This document shows, piece after piece, positions 33,276 through 43,024 of a stretch of 64,000 bases of DNA. The DNA lies in contig NZ_JAMRXH010000007.1 of assembly GCF_023740735.1 (NCBI RefSeq), positions 124,001-188,000 of the forward strand. Reading direction: 5' to 3'. The position numbers and the translations under genes were made by a program. The notes under the pieces were generated by a model. That model was not told where the DNA came from. It saw only the letters and a list, made by a program, of their open reading frames with translations, and did no database searches. The DNA is from Nocardia sp. CDC159. Its GTDB lineage: Bacteria > Actinomycetota > Actinomycetes > Mycobacteriales > Mycobacteriaceae. Each line of letters begins with the position of its first letter. Within the stretch, counting starts at the first letter, position 1.

Positions 33276-34463
33276 TCAGCCGACCGGACCGCGGGCCAGT
33301 TTCACCTGGGCGGTCTGGGTCTGACCGGTCCGGTCGACGATGGTCAGCGTGACGGTATCGCCGGGGCGGTAGCGGTCCATCGTTCTGACCAGGGTGGTCG
33401 CCGAGTCGATGGCGTGGTCGTCGATGCGGGTGACCACCATGCCGGGGGCCAGGCCGATCTGGTCGGCGGGCCCGCCGCGTACGACATCGCGGACCACCGC
33501 GCCCGAGCCGTTGGTATCGCTGACCGTGACGCCCAGGAAGGCGGTCGGGCCGATGTGCACGCGGTCCGACGCCCGCCCGGCCTGGATCTGCTCGGCGATC
33601 GAGCGGGCCTTGTTGATCGGGATGGCGAAGCCCTCGCCACCGCCGGTGCCCATCCGAAAGCCCTGTGAGGCGGCGGTATTCACGCCGATCACCTGGCCCG
33701 CGGCATTGATCAGCGGGCCGCCGGAGTCGCCGGGCTGGATATCGGCGGCGACCTGGATGAGTCCGGTCAGCTGTTCGGAGGATCCGGTGGATTCGTCGCT
33801 GGCGGTGATGGAGCGGTTCAGGGCGGTGACCCGGCCCGGCGCGGGGGTGGGCGTCCCGGTGCCGCCCGCATTGCCGAGGCCGACGATGGCGTCGCCGATC
33901 CGCACCCGGTCCGAATCGCCCAGCGGCGCGGTCGGCAGGCCGGAGGCGCCGCTGAGCCGGACGACCGCCAGATCGTCCTGCCGGTCGTAGCCGACGACGC
34001 TGCCGGAATAGGTCTTCCCGGTGCCGAGCACGGTGACCGCGATCTTGGTCGCGCCCTCCACCACATGGTTGTTGGTCAGCACATCGCCGCCCGAGGTGAG
34101 CACGATGCCGGTACCCGCGCCCTCGCCGTTCCGCAGGCCGAGCTGGGTATTGATCAGGGCGGTGCCGGGCAGCACCTGGCTCACCGCGGCGGTGAGATCG
34201 GCCGGGGTGGCCGGATCGTCGACCGGTAACAGCGCGCTGGCCTGGGACTGGGCCAGCGGCCCGTGCGGCGCGAGCTGATGTGCGGAGAACCGCGAGGCCA
34301 CCAGTCCGACCGTGACCGCGAGGGCCAGCACGAGCGCGGCCAGGGTGGTGAAGCCCAGCCCGTGCCGGGCCCGGCGCGGCGGTGGTGGCGGGAATGGCGG
34401 CGGGCCGTAGGGATCCGGCGGCTGTCCCGGCCAACCACTCTGATTCGGATACACGGGCATCAC
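33276..34463 (-). CDS. Membrane-anchored trypsin-like serine protease with PDZ domain (PepA/HtrA-like)
   Basis: 395-aa extracytoplasmic protease. Residues 1-35 are a proline-rich cytoplasmic tail, then one membrane helix (TTLAALVLALAVTVGLVASR). The protease domain has His133 in LTNNHVVEG, Asp164 in RQDDLAVVRL and Ser247 in QPGDSGGPL. A C-terminal PDZ domain (FLGVTVSD to RTMDRYRPGDTVTLTIVDR) follows. It resembles mycobacterial PepA (Rv0125), involved in envelope protein quality control. ATG at 34463 with CAAGGACGTG upstream is weak but no better start exists. It is divergent from the molybdopterin oxidoreductase gene. Confidence 0.92.
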   Translation of the reverse strand: MMPVYPNQSGWPGQPPDPYGPPPFPPPPPRRARHGLGFTTLAALVLALAVTVGLVASRFSAHQLAPHGPLAQSQASALLPVDDPATPADLTAAVSQVLPGTALINTQLGLRNGEGAGTGIVLTSGGDVLTNNHVVEGATKIAVTVLGTGKTYSGSVVGYDRQDDLAVVRLSGASGLPTAPLGDSDRVRIGDAIVGLGNAGGTGTPTPAPGRVTALNRSITASDESTGSSEQLTGLIQVAADIQPGDSGGPLINAAGQVIGVNTAASQGFRMGTGGGEGFAIPINKARSIAEQIQAGRASDRVHIGPTAFLGVTVSDTNGSGAVVRDVVRGGPADQIGLAPGMVVTRIDDHAIDSATTLVRTMDRYRPGDTVTLTIVDRTGQTQTAQVKLARGPVG

Positions 34464-34641
34464 GTCCTTGCTCGCGTCGCAGCACTCTGTTCTCCATTAA
34501 GCCCGCATTTCCTGAGAGTCCGCTGGGTAGTTCCAGTGCGAAGGCCGACGTGCCCGAGACCACAGCGACTTTCTGACGATTCGGTGACGGACCCGGCCGC
34601 GACGCCGTCGCCACCGGTCCGGGCGACCTACGCTCGCCGCT

Positions 34642-36204
34642 ATGACCGGAACGGGGCCGCGGATCGCGGGTGGCATGGTGGCGGCGGGGCTGGTGGTGGG
34701 CGTGGCGGAGCTGGTGGCCGCGGTCGTGGGGGCGGGGAGCGCGCCGCTGGCGGCGGTGGGCGCGACGGTGGTGGATCGGACGCCGGATGCGGTGCGGGAG
34801 TGGGCGATCGACGCCTTCGGGACCAACGACAAGGTGGTGCTGTTCTCGATCATGGGGATGGTGGCGGCCGTCGTCGCCGCGATCGCCGGCGTTGTCGAGC
34901 GGGATGGACGGCCGCTGGGGTCGATCGTGTTCGCGGTGTTCGGGATCGTCGCGGCGGCCGCGGCGGTGACCCGGCCGGGGGCGTCGTGGACGTGGGCATT
35001 GCCGACGGTGATCGGGGTGGGGGCCGGGATCGTGGCGCTGCGCTGGTCGAGTCGGCGGGTGGCGGCGAGTACGGCCGAACCGGCGGCGCGGATCGAATCG
35101 CCCCCGGCGGCAGAAATTTCCGATACCACCTCGCGGGTGGATCGCAGAGGGGTGATGCGGGGCATCGTCGGTGTGGGCGCGCTGGCCGCCGCCGCGGGGG
35201 TGACCGGGCGCGTGCTCGGGGTCCGCACGCGAGGTGTGGGGGCCGAGCGGGCCGCGGTGCGGCTACCGGTTCCGAATTCGCCCGCGCCGCCGATCGATCC
35301 GGCCGCCGATCTGCGGATTCCGGGTCTGGCACCGTATCTCACGCCCAACAGCGACTTCTATCGCATCGATACCGCGCTCGTGGTGCCGCAGGTGAGTGTC
35401 GACGGCTGGTCGCTGCGAATCCACGGCATGGTCGATCGCGAGATCCGGCTCGGCTACGCCGATCTGGCCGCGCGCCCGGCCGTGGAGCGGCTGGTGACCC
35501 TCACCTGCGTATCCAATCCGGTCGGCGGGGATCTGATCGGCAACGCGCGCTGGCTGGGATATCGGCTGGCGGAGCTGATCGCCGAGGCGGGACCGCATCC
35601 GGACGCCGATATGGTGCTGTCGCGCAGTGTGGACGGCTTCACCGCGGGCAGTCCGCTGACCGCGCTGACCGACGGCCGCGATGCCCTGCTGGCCGTCGGC
35701 ATGAACGGTGAACCGCTGCCGGTCGAGCACGGCTATCCCGCCCGGCTGGTGGTGCCAGGCCTCTACGGCTACGTGTCGGCGACCAAGTGGGTCACCGAAC
35801 TGGAGATCACCAGATTCGATCGGGCACAGGCCTATTGGACCAAGCGGGGCTGGTCGGAGCGCGGGCCGATCAAGACCGGCACTCGAATCGACACCCCGGG
35901 CGGCGGGCGCGAACTGCGCCCCGGCCGCATTCCCGTCGCCGGGGTCGCCTGGGCCCAGCACCGCGGCATCACCGCCGTTGAGGTCCAGATCGACGGCGGC
36001 CCTTGGCAATCGGCCCGCCTCGCCGCCGAACCGTCCATCGACACCTGGCGGCAGTGGACCTACGACTGGGACGCCACCCCCGGCCCGCACACCATCCGAG
36101 CCCGGGCCGTCGACGAGACCGGACGTCCCCAGACCGAGGAGGTGCGCGGCGTACTTCCCGACGGCGCGACGGGTTATCCGGCGGTCAGCGTGCGGGTGGG
36201 GTGA
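34642..36204 (+). CDS. Membrane-anchored molybdopterin-dependent oxidoreductase (sulfite oxidase/YedY fold)
   Basis: 520-aa protein. Four membrane helices fill residues 1-140 (IAGGMVAAGLVVGVAELVAA, VLFSIMGMVAAVVAAIAGVV and others). A further hydrophobic RRGVMRGIVGVGALAAAAGV stretch at about 168-187 looks like a twin-arginine-like or anchoring segment. The oxidoreductase domain begins RIPGLAPYLTPNSDFYRID and has the molybdenum-ligating Cys in VTLTCVSNPVGG; the C-terminal dimerisation domain ends DGATGYPAVSV. It is like Rv0218. Physiological substrate unknown. The last 20 bp overlap the convergent MFS gene. Confidence 0.88.
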   Translation: MTGTGPRIAGGMVAAGLVVGVAELVAAVVGAGSAPLAAVGATVVDRTPDAVREWAIDAFGTNDKVVLFSIMGMVAAVVAAIAGVVERDGRPLGSIVFAVFGIVAAAAAVTRPGASWTWALPTVIGVGAGIVALRWSSRRVAASTAEPAARIESPPAAEISDTTSRVDRRGVMRGIVGVGALAAAAGVTGRVLGVRTRGVGAERAAVRLPVPNSPAPPIDPAADLRIPGLAPYLTPNSDFYRIDTALVVPQVSVDGWSLRIHGMVDREIRLGYADLAARPAVERLVTLTCVSNPVGGDLIGNARWLGYRLAELIAEAGPHPDADMVLSRSVDGFTAGSPLTALTDGRDALLAVGMNGEPLPVEHGYPARLVVPGLYGYVSATKWVTELEITRFDRAQAYWTKRGWSERGPIKTGTRIDTPGGGRELRPGRIPVAGVAWAQHRGITAVEVQIDGGPWQSARLAAEPSIDTWRQWTYDWDATPGPHTIRARAVDETGRPQTEEVRGVLPDGATGYPAVSVRVG

Positions 36205-37678
36205 GCTCAGTGGCGACGTCCACCGGCACCTGGTCGGTCGCGGGCCGCTTGGCGGCACGTGAACCGACGAACAGGGCCGAGGCGGCCGCGCCGATCAGCA
36301 GTACCGCGCCGGGCAGGACCATCGACTGGCTCAGTGCGGTGCTGAGCTTGTCGAGGATCTGGGCGGGGATCTCGCCCATCCCCGCACCGCCCTCGGCGGC
36401 GGGGGCGTCGCCGAGGCCCTGCGCGGACATCCGCGCGGAGAGCAGCGCGCTGATCGCGGCGCTGCCGAGCACCGAACCCACCTGCCGGGTGGTGTTGTAG
36501 ACACCGGCACCGGCACCGGCCTGCTGGATCGGCAGATTGCGGGTCGCGGTGGAGGCCAAGGGTCCCCAGACACCCGCGTTCGCCAGCCCGGCCAGCCCGG
36601 CCGCCACCATGAACACCGGAATCGAGCTGTCCGGCTTCATCAGCGCCACGAACCAGAACACCGACACCGAGAACAGCACGAAGCCGATGGTCGGCAGCAC
36701 CCGGGGCGGCAGCCGGTCGGAGAATCTACCCGCGATGGGCGCGGCGAAGCCGGTGACAATCGCCATCGGCGCGAACACCAGTGCCGACACGGTCGGCGAA
36801 TAGCCGCGCACCGTCTGCAGATAGAAGTAGCCGGGCACCATCAACGCGGCCGTCGCCGCGCCCATGGCCGCGATGGCCAGGCTGGACAGCGCGAAATTGC
36901 GGTCGCGGAACAGCGACAGCGGCACCAGCGGCTCACCGGTGTTGCGCGCCTGGTTGATCACGAACAGCGCCAGCACCACCAGGCCCGCGACGATCAGCGC
37001 CCAGATCACCCCGTCCCAGTCGCGGGTCTTACCCTCCTGAATCCCGAAGACCAGCAAGAACATTCCGACGGCGCTGAGCGCGACGCCGACCAGATCGAAT
37101 CTGTGCGAATGGGTCTCCAGTGCGGGCACCAGCCATACCGCCAGCGCGAACGCCACCACGCCGATCGGCACGTTGATGTAGAAGATCCAGTTCCAGCCCA
37201 GCTTGTCCACCAGCACGCCGCCCAGCAGCGGGCCCACCAGCGTGGCCAGTCCGGCCACGCCACCCCACAGTCCCATGGCCGCGCCGCGCTTGTCGGGCGG
37301 GAAGGTGCGGGTGATGACGGCCATGGTCTGCGGCGTCATCAGCGCCGCGCCCAGACCCTGCGCCGCGCGGGCCGCGATCAGCATGCCGATCGTGGTGGAC
37401 ATGCCGCACCACAGCGAGGCCAGGGTGAATACCGCCAGGCCGGTGAGGTAGACGTTCTTGGGCCCGAAGCGATCTCCGAGGCGCCCGGTCACCAGCAGCG
37501 GTACGGCATAGGTCAGCAGATAGGCGCTGGTCACCCAGATGACCTTGGTGATGTCGGTGTGCAGGTCGGCCAGGATCTTCGGATTGGCCACCGCGACGAT
37601 GGTCATATCCAGCAGGATCATGAAGAACCCGACGACCAGCGCGTAGAGCGCGAGCCACGGGTTACGTTGGGTTGTCAT
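36185..37678 (-). CDS. MFS drug-efflux transporter, DHA2 family (14 helices)
   Basis: 497-aa proton-coupled exporter. The family motif A is visible as GRLGDRFGPKNVY, preceded by the D1 motif LDMTIVAVANPKI, and motif C is GPLLGGVLVDKLGWNWIFYI. About 14 hydrophobic helices can be followed, with a glycine-rich cytoplasmic loop before the last one. Its ATG overlaps the PadR gene stop by four bases, so it is the pump controlled by that regulator. Substrates are probably amphipathic drugs or dyes; not predictable in detail. Confidence 0.93.
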   Translation of the reverse strand: MTTQRNPWLALYALVVGFFMILLDMTIVAVANPKILADLHTDITKVIWVTSAYLLTYAVPLLVTGRLGDRFGPKNVYLTGLAVFTLASLWCGMSTTIGMLIAARAAQGLGAALMTPQTMAVITRTFPPDKRGAAMGLWGGVAGLATLVGPLLGGVLVDKLGWNWIFYINVPIGVVAFALAVWLVPALETHSHRFDLVGVALSAVGMFLLVFGIQEGKTRDWDGVIWALIVAGLVVLALFVINQARNTGEPLVPLSLFRDRNFALSSLAIAAMGAATAALMVPGYFYLQTVRGYSPTVSALVFAPMAIVTGFAAPIAGRFSDRLPPRVLPTIGFVLFSVSVFWFVALMKPDSSIPVFMVAAGLAGLANAGVWGPLASTATRNLPIQQAGAGAGVYNTTRQVGSVLGSAAISALLSARMSAQGLGDAPAAEGGAGMGEIPAQILDKLSTALSQSMVLPGAVLLIGAAASALFVGSRAAKRPATDQVPVDVATELTPPAR

Positions 37679-38364
37679 GCGTTTCGTTCCTCTTTCCGGA
37701 GTTCGGCCAGCACGTCGTCGGTGACCGCCGAACCCCAGTCGGGGCCGATGGCGTTGGTGGGGGCGGGCATGCGGGTGCCGTCGGGGGCGAAGTCGTCCCA
37801 GGCCAGCGTGCCGTCGGCGAGTTCGGTGACGATGCGGCGCAACCAGACGAGTTCGGCATCGGCCTGGCCGCGCAGATATTCCAGGACCATCCAGTACCGG
37901 CGCGGTACCTCGTGGGTGGTGAGCCAGCGGTGCAGGACGTCGAGTTCGGTGCGATCGTTTTCGAGCCGGCCGATGCGATCGCGCAGCAGCGCGATCACCT
38001 CGTCCGCGGGCAGATTGTGGGCCTCGGACATGGCGTGCGGGAACAGCGGATACTCCCGCACGGGTCGGCGGATGATGTCGGCGATCCGGGCGCGCAGGGC
38101 GGTGGTGCCCCCGGGCGTGATGCGATAGATGGTGCGCTCGGGGCGGTTTCCGGCCCGGTCGGTGCCCTCGGCGGTGACCATGCCGCGCTCGGCCAGCCGC
38201 GTCACCGTGTGATAGAGGGACCCCGGCCGGATCTTGACCAGATAGTCCTCCCGGCGTTGCAGCAGCGTCTGATACATCTCGTACGGATGCATCGGCCGCT
38301 CCTCCAGCAGCGCGAGCACCGAGATCGCCAACGGTGTCAGCAGTGCGCCCGGCTGCACGGTCAT
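37675..38364 (-). CDS. PadR-family transcriptional regulator
   Basis: 229-aa repressor. The winged-helix domain covers residues 10-90 (PLAISVLALLEERPMHPYEM, then IRPGSLYHTVTRLAERGMV with the recognition helix). A C-terminal helical Vir_act_alpha_C-like dimerisation domain follows (PADEVIALLRDRIGRLENDR). It heads a two-gene operon with the MFS pump, the same arrangement as LmrR-type pairs, so it probably senses a pump substrate. A palindrome at 38423-38440 in its leader is a candidate operator. Confidence 0.93.
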   Translation of the reverse strand: MTVQPGALLTPLAISVLALLEERPMHPYEMYQTLLQRREDYLVKIRPGSLYHTVTRLAERGMVTAEGTDRAGNRPERTIYRITPGGTTALRARIADIIRRPVREYPLFPHAMSEAHNLPADEVIALLRDRIGRLENDRTELDVLHRWLTTHEVPRRYWMVLEYLRGQADAELVWLRRIVTELADGTLAWDDFAPDGTRMPAPTNAIGPDWGSAVTDDVLAELRKEERNA

Positions 38365-38422
38365 CTCGCGACCCCCTCCACATCGCCACCGTAGTCCGGT
38401 GCGGCGACTTATTCCTTCTCAA

Positions 38423-38440
38423 ATATTCCACGCCGAATAT
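38423..38440. promoter_or_regulatory. ATATTC-N6-GAATAT palindrome upstream of padR
   Basis: Perfect 6-bp arms (38423-38428 and 38435-38440) lie 59 bp above the padR start in an unusually AT-rich patch of this GC-rich region. PadR sites are often palindromes with 6-8 bp spacers, so this is a candidate autoregulatory operator. Confidence 0.5.
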
Positions 38441-38496
38441 ACGGCTTGGAAAAGTACGGTCTCGAGGGCGGGTAACCGTTGTCACAGCGGTTCGGG

Positions 38497-39213
38497 CTAC
38501 AGATGTCGCAGATACGCGGCGGGGGAGTCGAGGAAGGTGCGCCAGTCGTGGACCATGTCCAGCTGCGCCCACTCCCGGTATTCGACGCCGTCGGCGGTGA
38601 GTTCCATGATCTCGGCGTCCGGACAGGCGGCCAGGATGGGGGAGTGAGTGGCCATGACGACCTGGGAGCCCTCGGCCGCCAGATCCATCAGCACCCCGAC
38701 CAGGGCCAGACAGGACTGGAACGACAGCGCCGCCTCGGGCTCGTCGAGCAGCCACAGGCCCTGGCCGACCGGGCGGTCGGCGATGTAGTGCAGAAACGAC
38801 TGGCCGTGCGAGAGGCGGTTCCACACCTGGTCGGTCGCGCGCACGCGCAGCGCGTCGGCCCGCTCGAAGACGGAGTTCATCGTCTCCGCGCGCAGGAACC
38901 CGCCGCCGGTCGGCCTGGGATAGACGCCGTCGCACCGCAGATACGCGCCCAGGTCGCTGTCGCCGGAGGTGCCGCCGGGTGACCAGAGCGGATCGGCCCC
39001 GCGCATGCCGGCATTCCAGCTCGCGGCGATCGCCTCGACGAGGGTGGACTTGCCGATGCCGTTCTCGCCCACCAGCACCGTGACCGGTCGCTCGAAAGTC
39101 AGCCCCTCCGAACACACCTCGGCGATGACGGGCACATCCAGATACCACGACGCCGGGTCGAATTGCTCGGTGGGAGCGAATTCGACCCGGCGCAGTAGCA
39201 GTGGCTTACCCAA
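38497..39213 (-). CDS. Small AAA-type ATPase (ABC-like fold)
   Basis: 238-aa ATPase. Walker A GENGIGKST is at about 49-57, a signature-like RLSHGQSFLHYI is near 135, Walker B GLWLLDEPEAAL near 155, and the H-loop VVMATHSPILAACPDAEI near 190. The family (AAA_23/YP-type) resembles SMC/ABC head domains without coiled coil and is of unknown role; some members are linked to defence or DNA repair. TTG at 39213 starts four bases after the Kgd stop, so it may depend on translational coupling. C-terminal REWAQLDMVHDWRTFLDSPA is typical of the family. Confidence 0.82.
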   Translation of the reverse strand: MGKPLLLRRVEFAPTEQFDPASWYLDVPVIAEVCSEGLTFERPVTVLVGENGIGKSTLVEAIAASWNAGMRGADPLWSPGGTSGDSDLGAYLRCDGVYPRPTGGGFLRAETMNSVFERADALRVRATDQVWNRLSHGQSFLHYIADRPVGQGLWLLDEPEAALSFQSCLALVGVLMDLAAEGSQVVMATHSPILAACPDAEIMELTADGVEYREWAQLDMVHDWRTFLDSPAAYLRHL

Positions 39214-39217
39214 ATCG

Positions 39218-42200
39218 TCAGGCGGTCGGTGCGAACGCCTCTTCGATGATCTCCTGCTGCTCCACCGCGTGCACCTTGCTCGAACCCGAGGACGGGGCCG
39301 ACATGGCGCGGCGCGAGATGCGGCGCAGCTTGTTGAACCGCTCCGGCAGGATCTCCGGCAGGTTCAGGCCGAAGAACGGCCAGGCGCCCTGGTTGGCCGG
39401 TTCCTCCTGGACCCAGGCGAGATCGGTGGCGTTGGGGTAGGTCGCCAGCTTCTCGTTCAGGCGGTAGGACGGGATCGGGTAGAGCTGCTCGATGCGGATG
39501 ATCGCCACATCGTCGCGGTTCTTCTTGGCCTTCTCCGCGGCCAGCTCGTAGTAGAGCTTGCCCGAGGTCAGCAGGATCCGCTTGACCTTGGCGCGGTCGC
39601 CGTCACCGCTCTCGTAGGTCGGCTCCTCGAGCACCGAGCGGAACTTGTTGTCGGTGAAGTCCTCGATATTGGAGACCACGGCCTTGTTGCGCAGCATCGA
39701 CTTCGGGGTGAAGACGATCAGCGGGCGGCGGATGCCGTCGAGCACATGCCGCCGCAGCAGGTGGAAGTAGTTCGACGGGGTCGACGGAACCGCGACCGTC
39801 ATCGAACCCTCCGCGCACAGCTGCAGGAATCGCTCGATTCGACCGGAGGTGTGGTCGGGACCCTGGCCCTCGTGGCCGTGCGGCAGCAGCAGCACGACCT
39901 CCGACAGCTGCCCCCACTTGGCCTCACCGGAGGAGATGAACTCGTCGATGATCGACTGCGCACCGTTGACGAAGTCACCGAACTGCGCCTCCCACAGCAC
40001 GAGTGCGTCCGGGTTGCCCAGCGAGTAGCCGTATTCGAAACCTACGGCGGCGAATTCGCTCAGCGCCGAATCGTGCACCGCGAACCAGCCCGGATTCTTG
40101 CTGCCGATGTTGTGCAGCGGGGTGTACTCCGAACCGGTCTTGCGGTCGATCACCACGGCGTGGCGCTGGGTGAAGGTGCCGCGGCGGGAGTCCTGACCGG
40201 TCAGGCGCACCGCCCGACCCTCGTCGATCAGCGTGCCGAAGGCCAGCAGCTCGGCGAAGGCCCAGTCGACCTTGCCCTCGTAGGCCATTTCGCGGCGGCG
40301 CTCCAGCACCGGCTTGACGCGCGGGTGGACCGTGAAGCCCTCCGGCACATTGACGAACGCGTCGCCGATGCGCTGCAGCACGGTCTTGTCCACGGCCGTG
40401 ATGACCGTGCTCGGCACCGTCTGCTCCATCTCGACCGAGGGGCTCGGCGACGGCGGGTACTTCTCCAGCTCCCGCACCTCGTTGAAGACGCGTTCCAGCT
40501 GACCCTGGTAGTCGCGCAGCGCGTCCTCGGCCTCCTTCATCGAGATGTCGCCGCGGCCGATCAGGGCCTCGGTGTAGGCCTTGCGGACGCTGCGCTTGGT
40601 GTCGATGACGTCGTACATGTACGGCTGGGTCATCGACGGGTCGTCGCCCTCGTTGTGGCCGCGACGGCGGTAGCAGATCAGGTCGATGACCACGTCCTTG
40701 CGGAACTTCTGACGGAAGTCCACGGCCAACCGCGCCACCCAGTCGCACGCCTCCGGATCGTCGCCGTTGACATGGAAGATCGGCGCGCCGATGAACTTGG
40801 CGATATCGGTGGCGTATTCGGTGGAGCGGCTGTTCTCCGGTGCGGTGGTGAAGCCGATCTGGTTGTTCACCACGATGTGCACGGTGCCGCCCACGCGGTA
40901 GCCGCGCAGGCCCGACATGTTCAGCGTCTCGGCGACCACGCCCTGACCGGCGAAGGCCGCGTCACCGTGCAGCATCAGCGGCACGACCGAGAAGGTGCGC
41001 GCCTCCTCGCCCTTGGTGACCAGGTCCTCCTTTGTGAGCAGGTCCTGCTTGGCGCGGACCAGACCCTCCAGTACCGGGTCGACGGCCTCGAGATGCGACG
41101 GGTTGGCGGTCAGCGACACCTCGATGTCGTTGTCGCCGAACATCTGGATGTAGGTGCCGTGCGCGCCGAGGTGGTACTTCACATCGCCCGAGCCGTGCGT
41201 GGCGGCCGGGTTCATATTGCCCTCGAACTCGGTGAAGATCTGCGAGTACGGCTTGCCGACGATATTGGCCAGCACGTTCAGGCGGCCGCGGTGCGGCATG
41301 CCGATGACGACCTCGTCGAGCGCGTGCTCGGCGCACTGGTCGATGACGGCGTCCATCATCGGGATGACCGCCTCGGCGCCCTCCAGCGAGAAGCGCTTCT
41401 GGCCGACGTACTTCGTCTGCAGGAAGGTTTCGAAGGCCTCGGCCGCGTTCAGCCGGGACAGGATGTACTTCTGCTGGGCGACAGTCGGCTTGGCGTGCTT
41501 CTGCTCGACCCGCTCCTGAATCCACTGCAGCTGTTCGGTTTCCAGGATGTGGGTGTACTCCACGCCGACGTGGCGGCAGTACGCGTCGCGCAGCACCGAC
41601 AGCACATCGCGCAGCTTCATCCGCTCCTGGCCGTGGAAGCCCGCGACGTTGAATTCGCGGTCCAGGTCCCACAGGGTCAGGCCGTGCTGGGTGATGTCGA
41701 GATCCGGGTGGCTGCGGAACTTGTCCTTGACCAGCCGCAGCGGATCGGTGTCGGCCATCAGGTGGCCGCGGTTGCGGTAGGCGGCGATGAGCTCCTGAAC
41801 GCGGACGCTCTTGTCGACGCCGCGCTCCTTGATGTCCTTGCGCCAGCGCACCGGCTCGTAGGGCACGCCCATGCCGTGGAAGATCTCGTCGTAGAACTCG
41901 TCGGAGATCAGCAGCTGGTGGATGGTGCGCAGGAAGTCACCCGACTCCGCGCCCTGGATGATGCGGTGGTCGTAGGTGGAGGTCAGCGTCATCAGCTTGC
42001 CGATGCCGATCTCGGCCAGCTGCGCGTCGCTCATGCCCTGGAACTCGGCCGGGTACTCCATCGCGCCCGCGCCGATGATCGCGCCCTGGCCCGGCATCAG
42101 CCGCGGCACCGAGTGATTGGTGCCGATGGTGCCCGGGTTGGTCAGCGAAATCGTGACACCGGTGAAGTCCTCGGTGGTCAGCTTGCCGTCGCGCGCGCGG

Positions 42201-43024
42201 CGGACGATGTCCTCGTAGGCGCTGTGGAACTGCGCGAAGCTCATCGACTCGCAGTTCTTGATGGCGGCGACGACCAGCGTGCGGTTGCCGTCCTTACCGG
42301 GTAGGTCGATGGCCAGGCCCAGGTTGGTGTGCGCGGGCGTGACCGCGTTCGGCTTGCCGTCGACCTCGGCGTAGTGCCGGTTCATGTTCGGGAAGGCCTT
42401 GACCGCCTGCACGATCGCGTAGCCCAGCAGGTGGGTGAACGAGATCTTGCCGCCGCGGGTGCGGGCCAGGTGGTTGTTGATGACCTGCCGGTTGTCGATC
42501 ATCAGCTTGGCCGGGATGGCCCGGACGCTGGTGGCGGTCGGGATGGTCAGCGACGCCGACATGTTCTTCACGATCGCCGCGGCCGGACCGCGCAGCACCT
42601 TCGACTCGTCCTCGGCCTGCACCGGTACCACCGGAGCGGCGGGCTTGGCGGGGGCGGCGTTGGAGGTGGGGGCCGGGACGGTACGCGCCTCGCCGCCGCG
42701 CGCCTGCGGGGGTGCGGCCGCGGCGGAGGCCGGGGCGGTCACCTTGGCGGCCGCCGGAGCCGGGGCGGGGGCCGGGGTGGGGGGCACGGTCTTCGTCGGA
42801 GCCGGGGCGGCGGGAGCAGGCGCGGAGCTGGCGGCGGTCGCGGGAGCTGTGGTGGTGGGAGCGGCGGGCTTGCTGTTACCAGTGTCACCCGGCGTCTCCG
42901 GGGTGTAGTCGGCCAGGAACTCGTGCCAGCTCTCGTCGACCGACGACGGGTCTTGCTTGTACTTCTGGTACATCTCGTCGACAAGCCACTGGTTCTGTCC
43001 GAACTGGGATGTTGAGCTGCTCAC
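39218..43024 (-). CDS. kgd: Multifunctional 2-oxoglutarate decarboxylase/dehydrogenase E1 with fused acyltransferase
   Basis: 1268-aa enzyme of the TCA cycle combining thiamine-diphosphate-dependent 2-oxoglutarate decarboxylation with an E2-like succinyltransferase domain, as in M. tuberculosis Kgd (Rv1248c). The N-terminal FGQNQWLVDEMYQKYKQDPS is followed by an Ala/Pro-rich linker (about 45-125) and the acyltransferase domain ending STYDHRIIQGAESGDFL. The E1 domains contain MPHRGRLNVLAN, VNNQIGFTT, FHVNGDDPEAC and CYRRRGHNEGDDPSMTQP. GTG at 43024 puts seven residues before FGQN, exactly as in Mtb Kgd. A frame start at 43042 is less likely. Confidence 0.97.
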   Translation of the reverse strand: MSSSTSQFGQNQWLVDEMYQKYKQDPSSVDESWHEFLADYTPETPGDTGNSKPAAPTTTAPATAASSAPAPAAPAPTKTVPPTPAPAPAPAAAKVTAPASAAAAPPQARGGEARTVPAPTSNAAPAKPAAPVVPVQAEDESKVLRGPAAAIVKNMSASLTIPTATSVRAIPAKLMIDNRQVINNHLARTRGGKISFTHLLGYAIVQAVKAFPNMNRHYAEVDGKPNAVTPAHTNLGLAIDLPGKDGNRTLVVAAIKNCESMSFAQFHSAYEDIVRRARDGKLTTEDFTGVTISLTNPGTIGTNHSVPRLMPGQGAIIGAGAMEYPAEFQGMSDAQLAEIGIGKLMTLTSTYDHRIIQGAESGDFLRTIHQLLISDEFYDEIFHGMGVPYEPVRWRKDIKERGVDKSVRVQELIAAYRNRGHLMADTDPLRLVKDKFRSHPDLDITQHGLTLWDLDREFNVAGFHGQERMKLRDVLSVLRDAYCRHVGVEYTHILETEQLQWIQERVEQKHAKPTVAQQKYILSRLNAAEAFETFLQTKYVGQKRFSLEGAEAVIPMMDAVIDQCAEHALDEVVIGMPHRGRLNVLANIVGKPYSQIFTEFEGNMNPAATHGSGDVKYHLGAHGTYIQMFGDNDIEVSLTANPSHLEAVDPVLEGLVRAKQDLLTKEDLVTKGEEARTFSVVPLMLHGDAAFAGQGVVAETLNMSGLRGYRVGGTVHIVVNNQIGFTTAPENSRSTEYATDIAKFIGAPIFHVNGDDPEACDWVARLAVDFRQKFRKDVVIDLICYRRRGHNEGDDPSMTQPYMYDVIDTKRSVRKAYTEALIGRGDISMKEAEDALRDYQGQLERVFNEVRELEKYPPSPSPSVEMEQTVPSTVITAVDKTVLQRIGDAFVNVPEGFTVHPRVKPVLERRREMAYEGKVDWAFAELLAFGTLIDEGRAVRLTGQDSRRGTFTQRHAVVIDRKTGSEYTPLHNIGSKNPGWFAVHDSALSEFAAVGFEYGYSLGNPDALVLWEAQFGDFVNGAQSIIDEFISSGEAKWGQLSEVVLLLPHGHEGQGPDHTSGRIERFLQLCAEGSMTVAVPSTPSNYFHLLRRHVLDGIRRPLIVFTPKSMLRNKAVVSNIEDFTDNKFRSVLEEPTYESGDGDRAKVKRILLTSGKLYYELAAEKAKKNRDDVAIIRIEQLYPIPSYRLNEKLATYPNATDLAWVQEEPANQGAWPFFGLNLPEILPERFNKLRRISRRAMSAPSSGSSKVHAVEQQEIIEEAFAPTA

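Noticed and set aside
37679..39148. Upstream extension of the MFS frame giving a 987-codon protein
   Set aside because: The extension runs through the PadR and ATPase genes in another frame; the transporter starts at 37678 with an ATGA overlap.
38969..42304. 1111-codon plus-strand frame opposite kgd
   Set aside because: Antisense shadow of kgd; Val/His/Leu-rich with no domain, and the minus strand encodes a fully recognisable enzyme.
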